Below are positions 36,065 to 43,663 of a stretch of DNA of 64,000 bases, in pieces. The stretch's first letter is position 1; every line of letters begins with the position of its first letter. The position numbers and the translations under genes are program-made. The DNA is from Bacteroidaceae bacterium. GTDB taxonomy: Bacteria > Bacteroidota > Bacteroidia > Bacteroidales > Bacteroidaceae. The DNA lies in the NCBI GenBank assembly GCA_017631315.1, contig JAGBTN010000007.1, forward strand, positions 124,001-188,000, read 5' to 3'. The notes below the pieces were generated by a model. The model saw only the letters and a list, made by a program, of their open reading frames with translations. It did not search any database and was not told the origin of the DNA.

Positions 36065-36805
36065 TTATTTCTTATAGTAAGCCACAAATGCATTGTATAT
36101 ACTCTTGGCGAGCGCATTCACACCGGATGTGGTGGTGAGGAATGCTGCATCGTTCGGATTGTTGAGATAGCCTAATTCCACCAAGACGCTGGGCATGCTG
36201 GTGGCACGCAGCACAAGGAAACCGGCCTGATGCACACCTTTGTCGATGCGTTTGGCTGTTGTGCGGAACTGTTTCTGGATGAGACCTGCCAGTTTGACGC
36301 TGCTCTCCATGTTATGGTCTTGCATGAGTTCGAAGATGATGTAACTCTCGCTGGAGTTTGGGTCGAAACCTTCGTACTTCTGTTCGAAGCCGTTCTCGAG
36401 GGTGATGACGGAGTTCTCGCGTTTGGCGACGTCGAGGTTGTCGCTTGCACGGTGCATACCGAGCGTGTAAGTCTCTGTTCCCTGAGGACCTATGCGTTTG
36501 GCGGTGCTGTTGGTGTGGATGCTGATGAAAAGGTCTGCCTTGGCACGATTGGCAATGTTGGCACGCTCGTCCAGCGGGACAAAAACGTCTGTCTTGCGTG
36601 TGTAGATGACCTTCACGTCGGGGCAGTTGCGTTCCACGAGTTTGCCAAAAGCCAGGGCAACTGCCAGGTTGATGTTCTTCTCCTTGCCTGCTCTGTTCTG
36701 CGCCCCTGGGTCGCGACCGCCATGTCCGGCATCGATAACCAGTTTATATGGCAATGCCACGAGTTGGAAACAACAGAGCAGAAGGAATAGTATGTAGCGT
36801 TTCAT
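36065..36805 (-). CDS. N-acetylmuramoyl-L-alanine amidase (Amidase_3)
   Basis: A 246-residue exported zinc amidase that cuts the bond between muramic acid and the peptide. Signal peptide in residues 1-17, then LVIDAGHGGRDPGAQN with the zinc histidine, EKNINLAVALAFGK, SIHTNSTAKRIGPQG and the C-terminal VLVELGYLNNPND glutamate. The ATG at 36805 lies 27 bp after a clear promoter and is at the signal peptide; a longer frame upstream is not used. Operon with the MCE gene. Confidence 0.92.
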   Translation of the reverse strand: MKRYILFLLLCCFQLVALPYKLVIDAGHGGRDPGAQNRAGKEKNINLAVALAFGKLVERNCPDVKVIYTRKTDVFVPLDERANIANRAKADLFISIHTNSTAKRIGPQGTETYTLGMHRASDNLDVAKRENSVITLENGFEQKYEGFDPNSSESYIIFELMQDHNMESSVKLAGLIQKQFRTTAKRIDKGVHQAGFLVLRATSMPSVLVELGYLNNPNDAAFLTTTSGVNALAKSIYNAFVAYYKK

Positions 36806-36831
36806 TATACTCGGAAGTCTTATTTTGCCCA

Positions 36832-36839
36832 CAAAGATA
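36832..36839 (-). promoter_or_regulatory. -7 promoter element of the amidase/MCE operon
   Basis: CAAAGATA on the plus strand is TATCTTTG on the minus strand. Confidence 0.75.
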
Positions 36840-36972
36840 CGAAAAAAAATAAAAACTGTTGTTGAAAACAGTTTTTTTTGGGTGCTTTGTATCAGTATGT
36901 ATGTAGAATAGGCATACTGCACCTGTGCATTGCACAAGCGCAGAAACTTGATTGTTGCGGGAAATGGTGGGG

Positions 36973-38010
36973 TCAGATGAGTTGCATGCCTGCCGCTTTG
37001 CACTCTTGCCTCATGCTGTCGGGCCAGATGCTGGCTTGCGTTTCGCCGATATGTGCTTTTTGCAAAAGCACCATGCACAGACGGCTCTGGCCAATGCCAC
37101 CGCCTATGGTCAGGGGCAAAGTGTCGCCAAGCAGACGCTGGTGGAAATAGAGTTCCTTACGCTCTTCCTTGCCTTGCAGGGCAAGTTGTCGCAAGAGAGC
37201 CTCCTTGTCCACACGAATACCCATTGAACTGAGTTCGATGCTGCGTCCGAGCAGTGGATACCACACGAGCAGGTCGCCGTTGAGTCCGACGAAGCCACTC
37301 TCGTTCTGTGTGCTCCAGTCGTCATAGTCCGGGGCACGCTGGTCGTGCTGTTCTCCGTTGCTGAGTTTGCCGCCTATGCCGATGATGAATACGGCTCCGT
37401 ACTTTTGGCAAATGAGGTCCTCGCGCTCCTTGGCGGTCTTGTCGGGATACATTTGCAGCAACTGCTCGCTATGGATGAAGTGAACGTCTTCGGGCAAGAA
37501 GGGTTTCAGTTGCGGATAGGTTTCGCAGACGTAGAACTCGGTGCGCAGGATGGCGCTGTATATCTTCTGTACGATGCGACGGAGGTAAGCCTCGTTGCGA
37601 TTCTCGGCAAGCAGTACACGCTCCCAGTCCCACTGGTCGACGTAGAGACTGTGCAGATTGTCCAGTTCCTCGTCGGCACGAATGGCGTTCATGTCCGTAA
37701 CGATGCCGAAGCCCGGTTCTGTCTTGTATTCTGCCAGTGTAAGGCGTTTCCACTTTGCCAGCGAATGAACCACTTCGGCAACAGAATCGCCCATGTCTTT
37801 TATAGGAAAACAAACCGGACGCTCAGTGCCGCTGAGGTCGTCGTTGATGCCAAGTCCGCGAAGCACAAAAAGAGGGGCCGTAACGCGCCTCAGCCTGAGT
37901 TCCGTCGAGAGACTGCTCAGGAAGAAATCCTTTATCTTCTTGATTGCCTGCTCCGTCTGGTTCAAGTCCAACAATGCAGTATAACCGTCTGGTTTCAAGA
38001 GTTTGCTCAT
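36973..38010 (-). CDS. asnA: aspartate--ammonia ligase
   Basis: A 345-residue cytosolic enzyme making asparagine from aspartate, ammonia and ATP. It resembles class II aminoacyl-tRNA synthetase cores; recognisable segments include LRLRRVTAPLFVL, FPIKDMGDSVAEVVHSLAKWKR, VDQWDWE and the C-terminal LPLTIGGGIGQSRLCM. Length is normal. Own promoter at 38033-38040. Confidence 0.95.
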   Translation of the reverse strand: MSKLLKPDGYTALLDLNQTEQAIKKIKDFFLSSLSTELRLRRVTAPLFVLRGLGINDDLSGTERPVCFPIKDMGDSVAEVVHSLAKWKRLTLAEYKTEPGFGIVTDMNAIRADEELDNLHSLYVDQWDWERVLLAENRNEAYLRRIVQKIYSAILRTEFYVCETYPQLKPFLPEDVHFIHSEQLLQMYPDKTAKEREDLICQKYGAVFIIGIGGKLSNGEQHDQRAPDYDDWSTQNESGFVGLNGDLLVWYPLLGRSIELSSMGIRVDKEALLRQLALQGKEERKELYFHQRLLGDTLPLTIGGGIGQSRLCMVLLQKAHIGETQASIWPDSMRQECKAAGMQLI

Positions 38011-38032
38011 ATTGTTTTCTACATTTTGCCCG

Positions 38033-38040
38033 CAAAATTA
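38033..38040 (-). promoter_or_regulatory. -7 promoter element of asnA
   Basis: CAAAATTA on the plus strand is TAATTTTG on the minus strand, 22 bp before the start codon. Confidence 0.7.
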
Positions 38041-38089
38041 GTATGTTTATTTCTATTTGCAAACAAAAATAGCAAGAAAAGTTACATTA

Positions 38090-38209
38090 TTAGTCCTCGA
38101 AGTCGAATCGGTCTAACAATTTGCCACATTTTGAGCAGAAGACCTCGTGCCTGTAAATGGTGTTTCCGCAGTCGTTGCAGTGATAAGTCCGTACTTCTTT
38201 CTCTGCCAT
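38090..38209 (-). CDS. 39-residue zinc-ribbon protein
   Basis: A very small protein with two CxxC pairs, CNDCGNTIYRHEVFCSKCG, forming a zinc ribbon, and an acidic tail DRFDFED. The ATG at 38209 follows a strong promoter at 38253-38260 by about 45 bp, which supports it as a real gene. Function unknown. Confidence 0.72.
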   Translation of the reverse strand: MAEKEVRTYHCNDCGNTIYRHEVFCSKCGKLLDRFDFED

Positions 38210-38252
38210 ATTTTCGTCGTTTATGGAGTTGGTAATGTTATGTATCTCTGTG

Positions 38253-38260
38253 CAAAGATA
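38253..38260 (-). promoter_or_regulatory. -7 promoter element of the zinc-ribbon gene
   Basis: CAAAGATA on the plus strand is TATCTTTG on the minus strand. Confidence 0.68.
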
Positions 38261-38307
38261 AGAGAAAAAGTTGAGATTGCAAACGCAAAAATCAGGAAAA
38301 TACAGCA

Positions 38308-38415
38308 CTGCAGTCCACTTGCCCCAACGGACGCGTCCGTTTGGGCAACTACACGTGTGAAGTTGACGAAGTCCTGCAGAGTAAATTGCAAACTTCTCTG
38401 CAGAAGTCGGACAAC
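38308..38415. repeat. palindromic cores at about 22-bp spacing (CTGCAG/ACGCGT/ACACGTGT)
   Basis: Small palindromes are centred at 38310.5 (CTGCAG), 38333.5 (GGACGCGTCC), 38354.5 (ACACGTGT), 38376.5 (CTGCAG) and 38400.5 (CTGCAG): spacings 23, 21, 22 and 24. This resembles the exact 22-bp arrays elsewhere but is looser and has different cores. Confidence 0.55.
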
Positions 38416-38471
38416 TTCTTTAGAGGGGCTATTTTTTACCTGCTTTTTACGCCTAATTCTAAACTTTTTCG

Positions 38472-38479
38472 TAACTTTG
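38472..38479 (+). promoter_or_regulatory. -7 promoter element giving a 300-nt leader
   Basis: TAACTTTG would start a transcript near 38484, placing the 120-nt structured element inside the 5' leader of the gene at 38784. Confidence 0.55.
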
Positions 38480-38565
38480 TCGTCGGAAGGGTAACTATAG
38501 CCTCAGCGGAGGAGTCCTTTCATATCTTATGGAAATATTAACAAGCGTTTGCTGTTATTCGGAAT

Positions 38566-38685
38566 TGCTTCAAGAACCTAGGAAATTCAAGAACTAATAT
38601 GCCGAAAGAATAAGTCGCAAACGTCTATGCTATGCATGGACGTGACTTATCTGGTGTATTTAGGCTTCCTAGGGCCGTTGAAGCA
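38566..38685 (+). ncRNA. 120-nt structured leader element, copy 1
   Basis: Nested perfect pairings: TGCTTCAA (38566-38573) with TTGAAGCA (38678-38685); CCTAGGAA (38577-38584) with TTCCTAGG (38666-38673); CTAATATGCC (38594-38603) with GGTGTATTTAG (38653-38663, one bulge and wobbles); ATAAGTC with GACTTAT (38610-38616, 38644-38650); ACGTCTATGC (38621-38630) with GCATGGACGT (38634-38643) closed by a TAT triloop. Same length and layout as the element at 43502-43621 with different helix sequences. Confidence 0.6.
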
Positions 38686-38783
38686 TGGATGATGAATGTC
38701 CATGCTTTGTTTGTGTCCTACAGCCTACCGCCGAAGATAAGCATACGCATGTGGTAAAAATAATAAACACAAAATATACACCT

Positions 38784-39356
38784 ATGAAAAAATTATTTTT
38801 ATTATTATTCTCTTTTGTAGCATTAAACGCAAATGCTCAAGACATTCTTGTCCGACAAGGAGGAGGTTCTGAAAATGTCAAAGTCCTCGAAGTAACAGAC
38901 TATGAAGTAAAGTATACTAAAAATGGTAGCGACTCTATTTTTACAGAACCTTGTTCTAACATATTTTATATAAGATATCAAGGAAATGGTAGTTTGCAAC
39001 AATTTAACTACAGCTCAAACTCTAGAAATACAAATAGAAGTCAAGCATCACCTAAATACTGGGAGATTGCCGAAATGAAGGCAGAACCACAATGGCATCT
39101 TTATTCTGCTGGCCAAGCAATGAAAAAAAGTGCATCGTGTTTGGCCTGGGGGTTGGGTGCTTCTTGTGTTGGAGGAGCATTATGTGCAATTGGTGCAACA
39201 TCAGACAACACAAATGCTCAAACGGGATTAATCGTTACTGGTTCTATTATAGCCAGCACCATACCTCTTGCATGTCTTATTGCAAGTATACACTTTCACT
39301 ATAAAGCAGGGCGTGAACTACGTTTATCTGCCGGTAAAGTAGTGTATCAATTTTAG
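38784..39356 (+). CDS. exported protein of unknown function
   Basis: A 190-residue protein with a signal peptide (KKLFLLLFSFVALNANAQ). The N-terminal half (QDILVRQGGGSENVKVLEVTDYEVKYTKNGSDSIF) looks beta-rich and resembles short domains often found at the start of Bacteroidetes surface proteins. The C-terminal half has two hydrophobic stretches (CLAWGLGASCVGGALCAIGA and GLIVTGSIIASTIPLACLIASI), so it may sit in a membrane. AT-rich compared with neighbours. The ATG at 38784 is chosen for the signal peptide. It follows a long structured leader. Confidence 0.7.
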   Translation: MKKLFLLLFSFVALNANAQDILVRQGGGSENVKVLEVTDYEVKYTKNGSDSIFTEPCSNIFYIRYQGNGSLQQFNYSSNSRNTNRSQASPKYWEIAEMKAEPQWHLYSAGQAMKKSASCLAWGLGASCVGGALCAIGATSDNTNAQTGLIVTGSIIASTIPLACLIASIHFHYKAGRELRLSAGKVVYQF

Positions 39357-39373
39357 AGTTCCAGCATTCCCCT

Positions 39374-41260
39374 CTACCCTATTTCGCTGAGTTCGAGCCA
39401 GCGCATGGACTTCTCGTCGAGAAGGTCGTTCACAATGGGCAGACGTTTGCTGAGGTCGATGATTTCCTGTGTGCAGAGGGCTCCGCTGCTGAGTGCAGCC
39501 TCGATGTCTGCCTTTTCGTTCTCCAGGTCGTCTATCTCTTTCCCTAAAGCCTCGAATTCCTGCTTCTCGCGGAAAGACATTTTGCGCTTTCTGCCATTGA
39601 CCGTTGAAGATTGACCATTGACCACTTCGGCTGGACGTTTTGGAGAAGTACTCTCATTCTTCTCCCCTCTCTTCGGAGAGGGGTCGGGGGTGAGGCTTCT
39701 GTATTGCGTGTAATTCCCTGGGAAGTCCTTAACGATGCCATTGCCCTTGAAGACGAAAAGATGGTCCACCACCTTGTCCATGAAGTAGCGGTCGTGGCTG
39801 ATGATAATGACACACCCATGGAAGTCCTGCAAGTACTGTTCCAATATCTGGAGAGAAGTGATGTCGAGGTCGTTGGTCGGCTCGTCGAGGACAAGGAAGT
39901 TTGGGCTTTGCATAAGAATGGTACAGAGATAAAGACGTCGCTTCTCTCCTCCCGAAAGTTTATAGATGTAGTTCTGCTGTTGCTGCGGCGAGAACATGAA
40001 ATGTTGCAGGAACTGCATGGCCGACAGTTTTCTGCCACCGCCTAAATCGACATACTCTGCCGTCTTGCGGACAGCATCGATAACCTTCATCTGCTCGTCG
40101 AACTGCATTCCGTCCTGACCATAATAGCCAAAGCGTACCGTTTCGCCAACGACAAAACGACCGCTGTCGGGTTTCACCAAACCGAGCAACATCTTGACGA
40201 AAGTGCTCTTGCCTGTCCCGTTGTTCCCGACGATGCCCAACTTCTCGTAACGTGAGAAGTTATAATAGAAATCCTTCAACAGAACGAGGTCGCCGTATGC
40301 CTTGCTGACATACTCGGCCTCGAATATCTTACTGCCAATGTAAGTCGATTTCATTTCGAGCCTTACCTGCTGTTCCTCTATGCGACGGTGTGCCTGCTTC
40401 TCCAGTTCGTAGAAGGCCTCTTCGCGATACCTTGCCTTATGGCCGCGGGCCTGTGGCATGCGTCGCATCCATTCGAGTTCGGTCCTGTAGAGGTTCGAGG
40501 CTCTTGCAATCTCTGCGCGTGCCACTTCCTGCCTGAGGGCACGTTGCTCCAGATAGTAAGCATAGTTGCCATGATAAGTATAGACTGTTTCATCGGCCAA
40601 CTCTATGATAACGGAACAAACACGGTCGAGGAAGTAACGGTCGTGCGTCACCATGAGCAGCGTGATGTTTGATCGGGAAAGATAATTCTCGAGCCACTCT
40701 ATCATCTGCAAGTCGAGATGGTTGGTCGGCTCGTCGAGAATGAGCAAGTCCGGCTCCATGATGAGTGTATTGGCAAGTGCCACGCGCTTCAACTGTCCGC
40801 CGGAAAGTTGCGAAAGTAGTTTGTTGAACTCCGTTATGTAGAGTTGCGAAAGAATGGTTTGGGCACGGCGTTCATAGTCCCATGCTTTCTGCTGCTCCAT
40901 GCGGTCGAGAATGTCCTGCAAGCCCTCCTGGCTCTCCGATGCCATACATGTCTCGTACTCACGAATAAGATTCGTTGTTTCGTTACCATGCCAGAAACAT
41001 GCCTCGATGACTGTCAAATCAAGAGGATAGTCGGGGGTCTGCTCCAGATAACCGATGCGAAGGTCGTTGCGAAAGACAACCTGCCCTTCGTCAGCCTGAT
41101 CCTTGCCGCCAAGAATGTTCAAGAGCGTACTCTTGCCCGTTCCGTTTTGCGCAATGAGTCCTACCTTCTGCCCCTCGCACACGCCGAAACTGAGGTTGCT
41201 GAAAAGCGTCTTGTCACCAACACTTCGCGTTAAATTCTGTACCTGCAAATATGACACCAT
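39374..41260 (-). CDS. ABC-F family ATPase (Uup-like) with repeat-derived insertion
   Basis: A 628-residue soluble protein with two ABC cassettes: Walker A loops GLIAQNGTGKST and GIVGNNGTGKST, signatures LSGGQLKRVALA and LSGGEKRRLYLC, Walker B motifs LLILDEPTNHLD and FLVLDEPTNDLD. A C-terminal coiled coil (FREKQEFEALGKEIDDLENEKADIEAAL) suggests the Uup branch, which acts on ribosomes or DNA structures. Between cassette 2 and the coiled coil, LTPDPSPKRGE and NGQSSTVNG are encoded by repeat-type DNA. The ATG at 41260 (MVSYLQVQNL) is used because a promoter lies just upstream. Confidence 0.93.
   Translation of the reverse strand: MVSYLQVQNLTRSVGDKTLFSNLSFGVCEGQKVGLIAQNGTGKSTLLNILGGKDQADEGQVVFRNDLRIGYLEQTPDYPLDLTVIEACFWHGNETTNLIREYETCMASESQEGLQDILDRMEQQKAWDYERRAQTILSQLYITEFNKLLSQLSGGQLKRVALANTLIMEPDLLILDEPTNHLDLQMIEWLENYLSRSNITLLMVTHDRYFLDRVCSVIIELADETVYTYHGNYAYYLEQRALRQEVARAEIARASNLYRTELEWMRRMPQARGHKARYREEAFYELEKQAHRRIEEQQVRLEMKSTYIGSKIFEAEYVSKAYGDLVLLKDFYYNFSRYEKLGIVGNNGTGKSTFVKMLLGLVKPDSGRFVVGETVRFGYYGQDGMQFDEQMKVIDAVRKTAEYVDLGGGRKLSAMQFLQHFMFSPQQQQNYIYKLSGGEKRRLYLCTILMQSPNFLVLDEPTNDLDITSLQILEQYLQDFHGCVIIISHDRYFMDKVVDHLFVFKGNGIVKDFPGNYTQYRSLTPDPSPKRGEKNESTSPKRPAEVVNGQSSTVNGRKRKMSFREKQEFEALGKEIDDLENEKADIEAALSSGALCTQEIIDLSKRLPIVNDLLDEKSMRWLELSEIG
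39664..39683. repeat. palindrome with TTCG loop inside the ABC-F gene
   Basis: CCCCTCTC (39664-39671), TTCG, GAGAGGGG (39676-39683): a perfect 8-bp stem with a stable tetraloop, flanked by GGTCGGGGGTGAGG. On the coding strand this gives TPDPSPKRGE, a string known from intergenic-type repeats inserted into genes of many bacteria. Confidence 0.75.
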
Positions 41261-41274
41261 GACATTTTTTCCTG

Positions 41275-41282
41275 CAAATGTA
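41275..41282 (-). promoter_or_regulatory. -7 promoter element of the ABC-F gene
   Basis: CAAATGTA on the plus strand is TACATTTG on the minus strand, 14 bp before the start codon. Confidence 0.6.
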
Positions 41283-41345
41283 CATAAAAGCAACGAAAAA
41301 ACGTCATTTTGATTTTAATAATTTTGCACATTCAATTATTTGCAG

Positions 41346-41353
41346 TATCTTTG
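41346..41353 (+). promoter_or_regulatory. -7 promoter element of rho
   Basis: TATCTTTG starts a leader of about 118 nt. Within it, GCTT-A-CGCTC (41386-41395) pairs with GAGCG-C-AAGC (41402-41411), a stem-loop that could take part in rho control. Confidence 0.7.
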
Positions 41354-41475
41354 CAGAAACAATTATCAAAGATTTGACTGACGGGGCTTACGCTCCCAAG
41401 AGAGCGCAAGCAATATTTCCGAACAGTCCTACATTTTTCCCTTACACATTACTTATTATTAAGCATACATAGATT

Positions 41476-43314
41476 ATGCACAAAAGCGAATTAGAAGGAA
41501 TGACACTCCCTGAGCTTACTGCGCTTGCAAAAAAGCTTGGAGCGGAGCTGAGCGAGGACCAGACTACCCTCATCTACAACATACTGGATGCACAATCTCT
41601 GCAAGCCTCAATTGAGCCGGCTGCAAAGAAACGCGGACGCAAGCCAAAGGCAAAAGACGAAGCAGAAGCCTCAAACAAACTTCCCCAAACAGAAGAAAAG
41701 GCTCAAAGCGAGAATATCAGCAAAGAACCGAACATTGCAACCAGCGAGACACCAGTAGAAGAAACTCCTGCGCCCAAAAAGCGCGGACGCAAATCGAAAA
41801 CAGAAAAGGACGCAGAGGCTCAAGCAGAACAAACCGACAATGCCGAACCAAAGGCAGAAGCAGCGCCCGAGAAAAAGCGTCGCAAACGCATCGGTGAGGC
41901 AAAAACAGAAACAGCCGAAGCAACAGCCAAGCAGACTACTCAAGAAGAAGCAGTAAACGAGAGCCAAACACTTGGTGATAATAGTCAAAATACTCCTGCA
42001 ACAGAAGAGCAAGACTTCATCATCACACAGGACATCCCTTCCGTAGAAGCACAAATAGAACAACTCAAAGCATCACTTCAGTCTGCCACAAAAGACGAAA
42101 GTGACGACAAGACTATTCATTCAAACGATGTTGCCGAAGATATCGAAACAAAATCTCCAAAAACAAAACGTCAAACAGAGGAGATAAAGTTCAACTTTGG
42201 CGAGAACATCCGTGGAGAAGGCGTGCTCGAAGTTATGCCCGAAGGATTTGGTTTCCTGCGAAGCAGCGACTACAATTACTTGAGCAGCCCCGACGACATC
42301 TATGTCACTCAACAAATGGTGAAACACTTTGGTCTGAAGACTGGCGACGTTGTGGAAGGTCCTGTTCGTCCACCAATGCACGGCGAGAAGTTCTTCCCGC
42401 TGATTCGCGTAGAAAAGATAAACGGATGCAATCCCGAAACAGTACGCGACCGCAGCCCCTTCGAGAACCTAACACCCCTCTTCCCCGACGAAAAGTTCAA
42501 ACTCTGCTCTGGCAAGAACGACTCTCTCTCTGCTCGAGTTGTCGATCTCTTCGCTCCTATCGGCAAAGGTCAGCGCGCTCTGATTGTGGCACAGCCTAAG
42601 ACTGGTAAAACCCTCCTGATGAAAGACATCGCCAATGCCATCGCTGCTAATCACCCCGAAGCATATCTCATGATGCTCCTCATCGACGAACGTCCCGAGG
42701 AGGTTACCGATATGGCTCGAACCGTCAAAGCAGAAGTCATTGCCAGCACCTTCGACGAGCCTGCCGAACGTCACGTCAAGATAGCAGGCATCGTTCTGGA
42801 AAAAGCAAAGCGCATGGTAGAATGCGGACACGATGTAGTCATCTTCCTCGACTCCATCACACGTCTTGCACGTGCCTATAACACGGTATCACCTGCCAGT
42901 GGCAAAGTGCTCAGTGGTGGTGTTGATGCCAACGCATTGCACAAGCCAAAGCGTTTCTTCGGTGCTGCCCGTAACATTGAAAACGGCGGTAGCCTGACCA
43001 TCATCGCAACTGCACTTATCGACACCGGCAGCAAGATGGACGAAGTCATCTTCGAAGAGTTCAAGGGAACAGGCAACATGGAACTGCAACTCGACCGCAT
43101 GCTCTCCAACAAGCGTATCTTCCCTGCCGTCAACATTGTAGCCAGCAGCACTCGTCGCGACGACCTGCTTCAGGACAAGATGACACTCGACCGTATGTGG
43201 ATTCTGCGCAAGTTCCTTGCCGACATGACACCCATCGAAGCAATGAACGAAGTGAAGTCCCGTCTCGAGAACACCGACAACAACGAGGAGTTCCTCCTCA
43301 GCATGAACTCATAA
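41476..43314 (+). CDS. rho: transcription termination factor Rho with long disordered insertion
   Basis: A 612-residue hexameric RNA-dependent ATPase that ends transcription. Residues 1-45 are the Rho N-terminal helical domain ([20 protein letters not shown]). Residues about 50-235 are a low-complexity K/E/A/T/Q-rich stretch with repeated [20 protein letters not shown] and [10 protein letters not shown] blocks, predicted disordered. The RNA-binding fold follows ([21 protein letters not shown]) and then the ATPase core: Walker [11 protein letters not shown], the [10 protein letters not shown] loop and [12 protein letters not shown]. The catalytic core is normal; the insertion is typical of Bacteroidetes Rho. 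Confidence 0.96.
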   Translation: MHKSELEGMTLPELTALAKKLGAELSEDQTTLIYNILDAQSLQASIEPAAKKRGRKPKAKDEAEASNKLPQTEEKAQSENISKEPNIATSETPVEETPAPKKRGRKSKTEKDAEAQAEQTDNAEPKAEAAPEKKRRKRIGEAKTETAEATAKQTTQEEAVNESQTLGDNSQNTPATEEQDFIITQDIPSVEAQIEQLKASLQSATKDESDDKTIHSNDVAEDIETKSPKTKRQTEEIKFNFGENIRGEGVLEVMPEGFGFLRSSDYNYLSSPDDIYVTQQMVKHFGLKTGDVVEGPVRPPMHGEKFFPLIRVEKINGCNPETVRDRSPFENLTPLFPDEKFKLCSGKNDSLSARVVDLFAPIGKGQRALIVAQPKTGKTLLMKDIANAIAANHPEAYLMMLLIDERPEEVTDMARTVKAEVIASTFDEPAERHVKIAGIVLEKAKRMVECGHDVVIFLDSITRLARAYNTVSPASGKVLSGGVDANALHKPKRFFGAARNIENGGSLTIIATALIDTGSKMDEVIFEEFKGTGNMELQLDRMLSNKRIFPAVNIVASSTRRDDLLQDKMTLDRMWILRKFLADMTPIEAMNEVKSRLENTDNNEEFLLSMNS

Positions 43315-43501
43315 ACATATTGTAAACGCAACAAACGATATTATAGCACTATTAAGATATTAATCCCATAACCGACAAGCCTATGAAGTAAAACATCAAA
43401 GCACACCGACGAGAAATTAACATCCAATTATTCACTCGGCGATGCTAGCTCTTGACTTCTTTTAAAATTTAATTATAACCTGGACTTTACGTCCTTGTTC
43501 T

Positions 43502-43621
43502 CGTCCCAAGAAACCGCCAATTTCAAAACATATGAGAGCAAGCGACAAAGGTTCATGTCCTATGGGCGTGAACTGTTTTCGCTTTTCTATATGTAGGGTG
43601 CTTGGCGGTACCTTGGGGACG
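43502..43621 (+). ncRNA. 120-nt structured element, copy 2
   Basis: Nested pairings: CGTCCCAAG (43502-43510) with CTTGGGGACG (43612-43621, one bulge); ACCGCCAA (43513-43520) with TTGGCGGT (43602-43609); ACATAT (43528-43533) with ATATGT (43589-43594); AAGCG (43540-43544) with CGCTT (43580-43584); GGTTCATGTCC (43550-43560) with GGGCGTGAACT (43564-43574, wobbles) closed by a TAT triloop at 43561-43563. It ends 42 nt before the BspA-like gene. No clear promoter precedes it, so it may be read from rho or from an atypical promoter. Confidence 0.6.
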
Positions 43622-43663
43622 GAAAAGCAGCAAAGCAGTTTTCGCCCTTTTCTTATTATTCAA

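Noticed and set aside
38566-43621. The two 120-nt elements as integron attC sites
   Set aside because: The two-helix-plus-spacer layout is reminiscent, but the ends lack the GTTRRRY / RYYYAAC boxes, and the genes between them (ABC-F, rho) are housekeeping, not cassettes. No integrase is seen.
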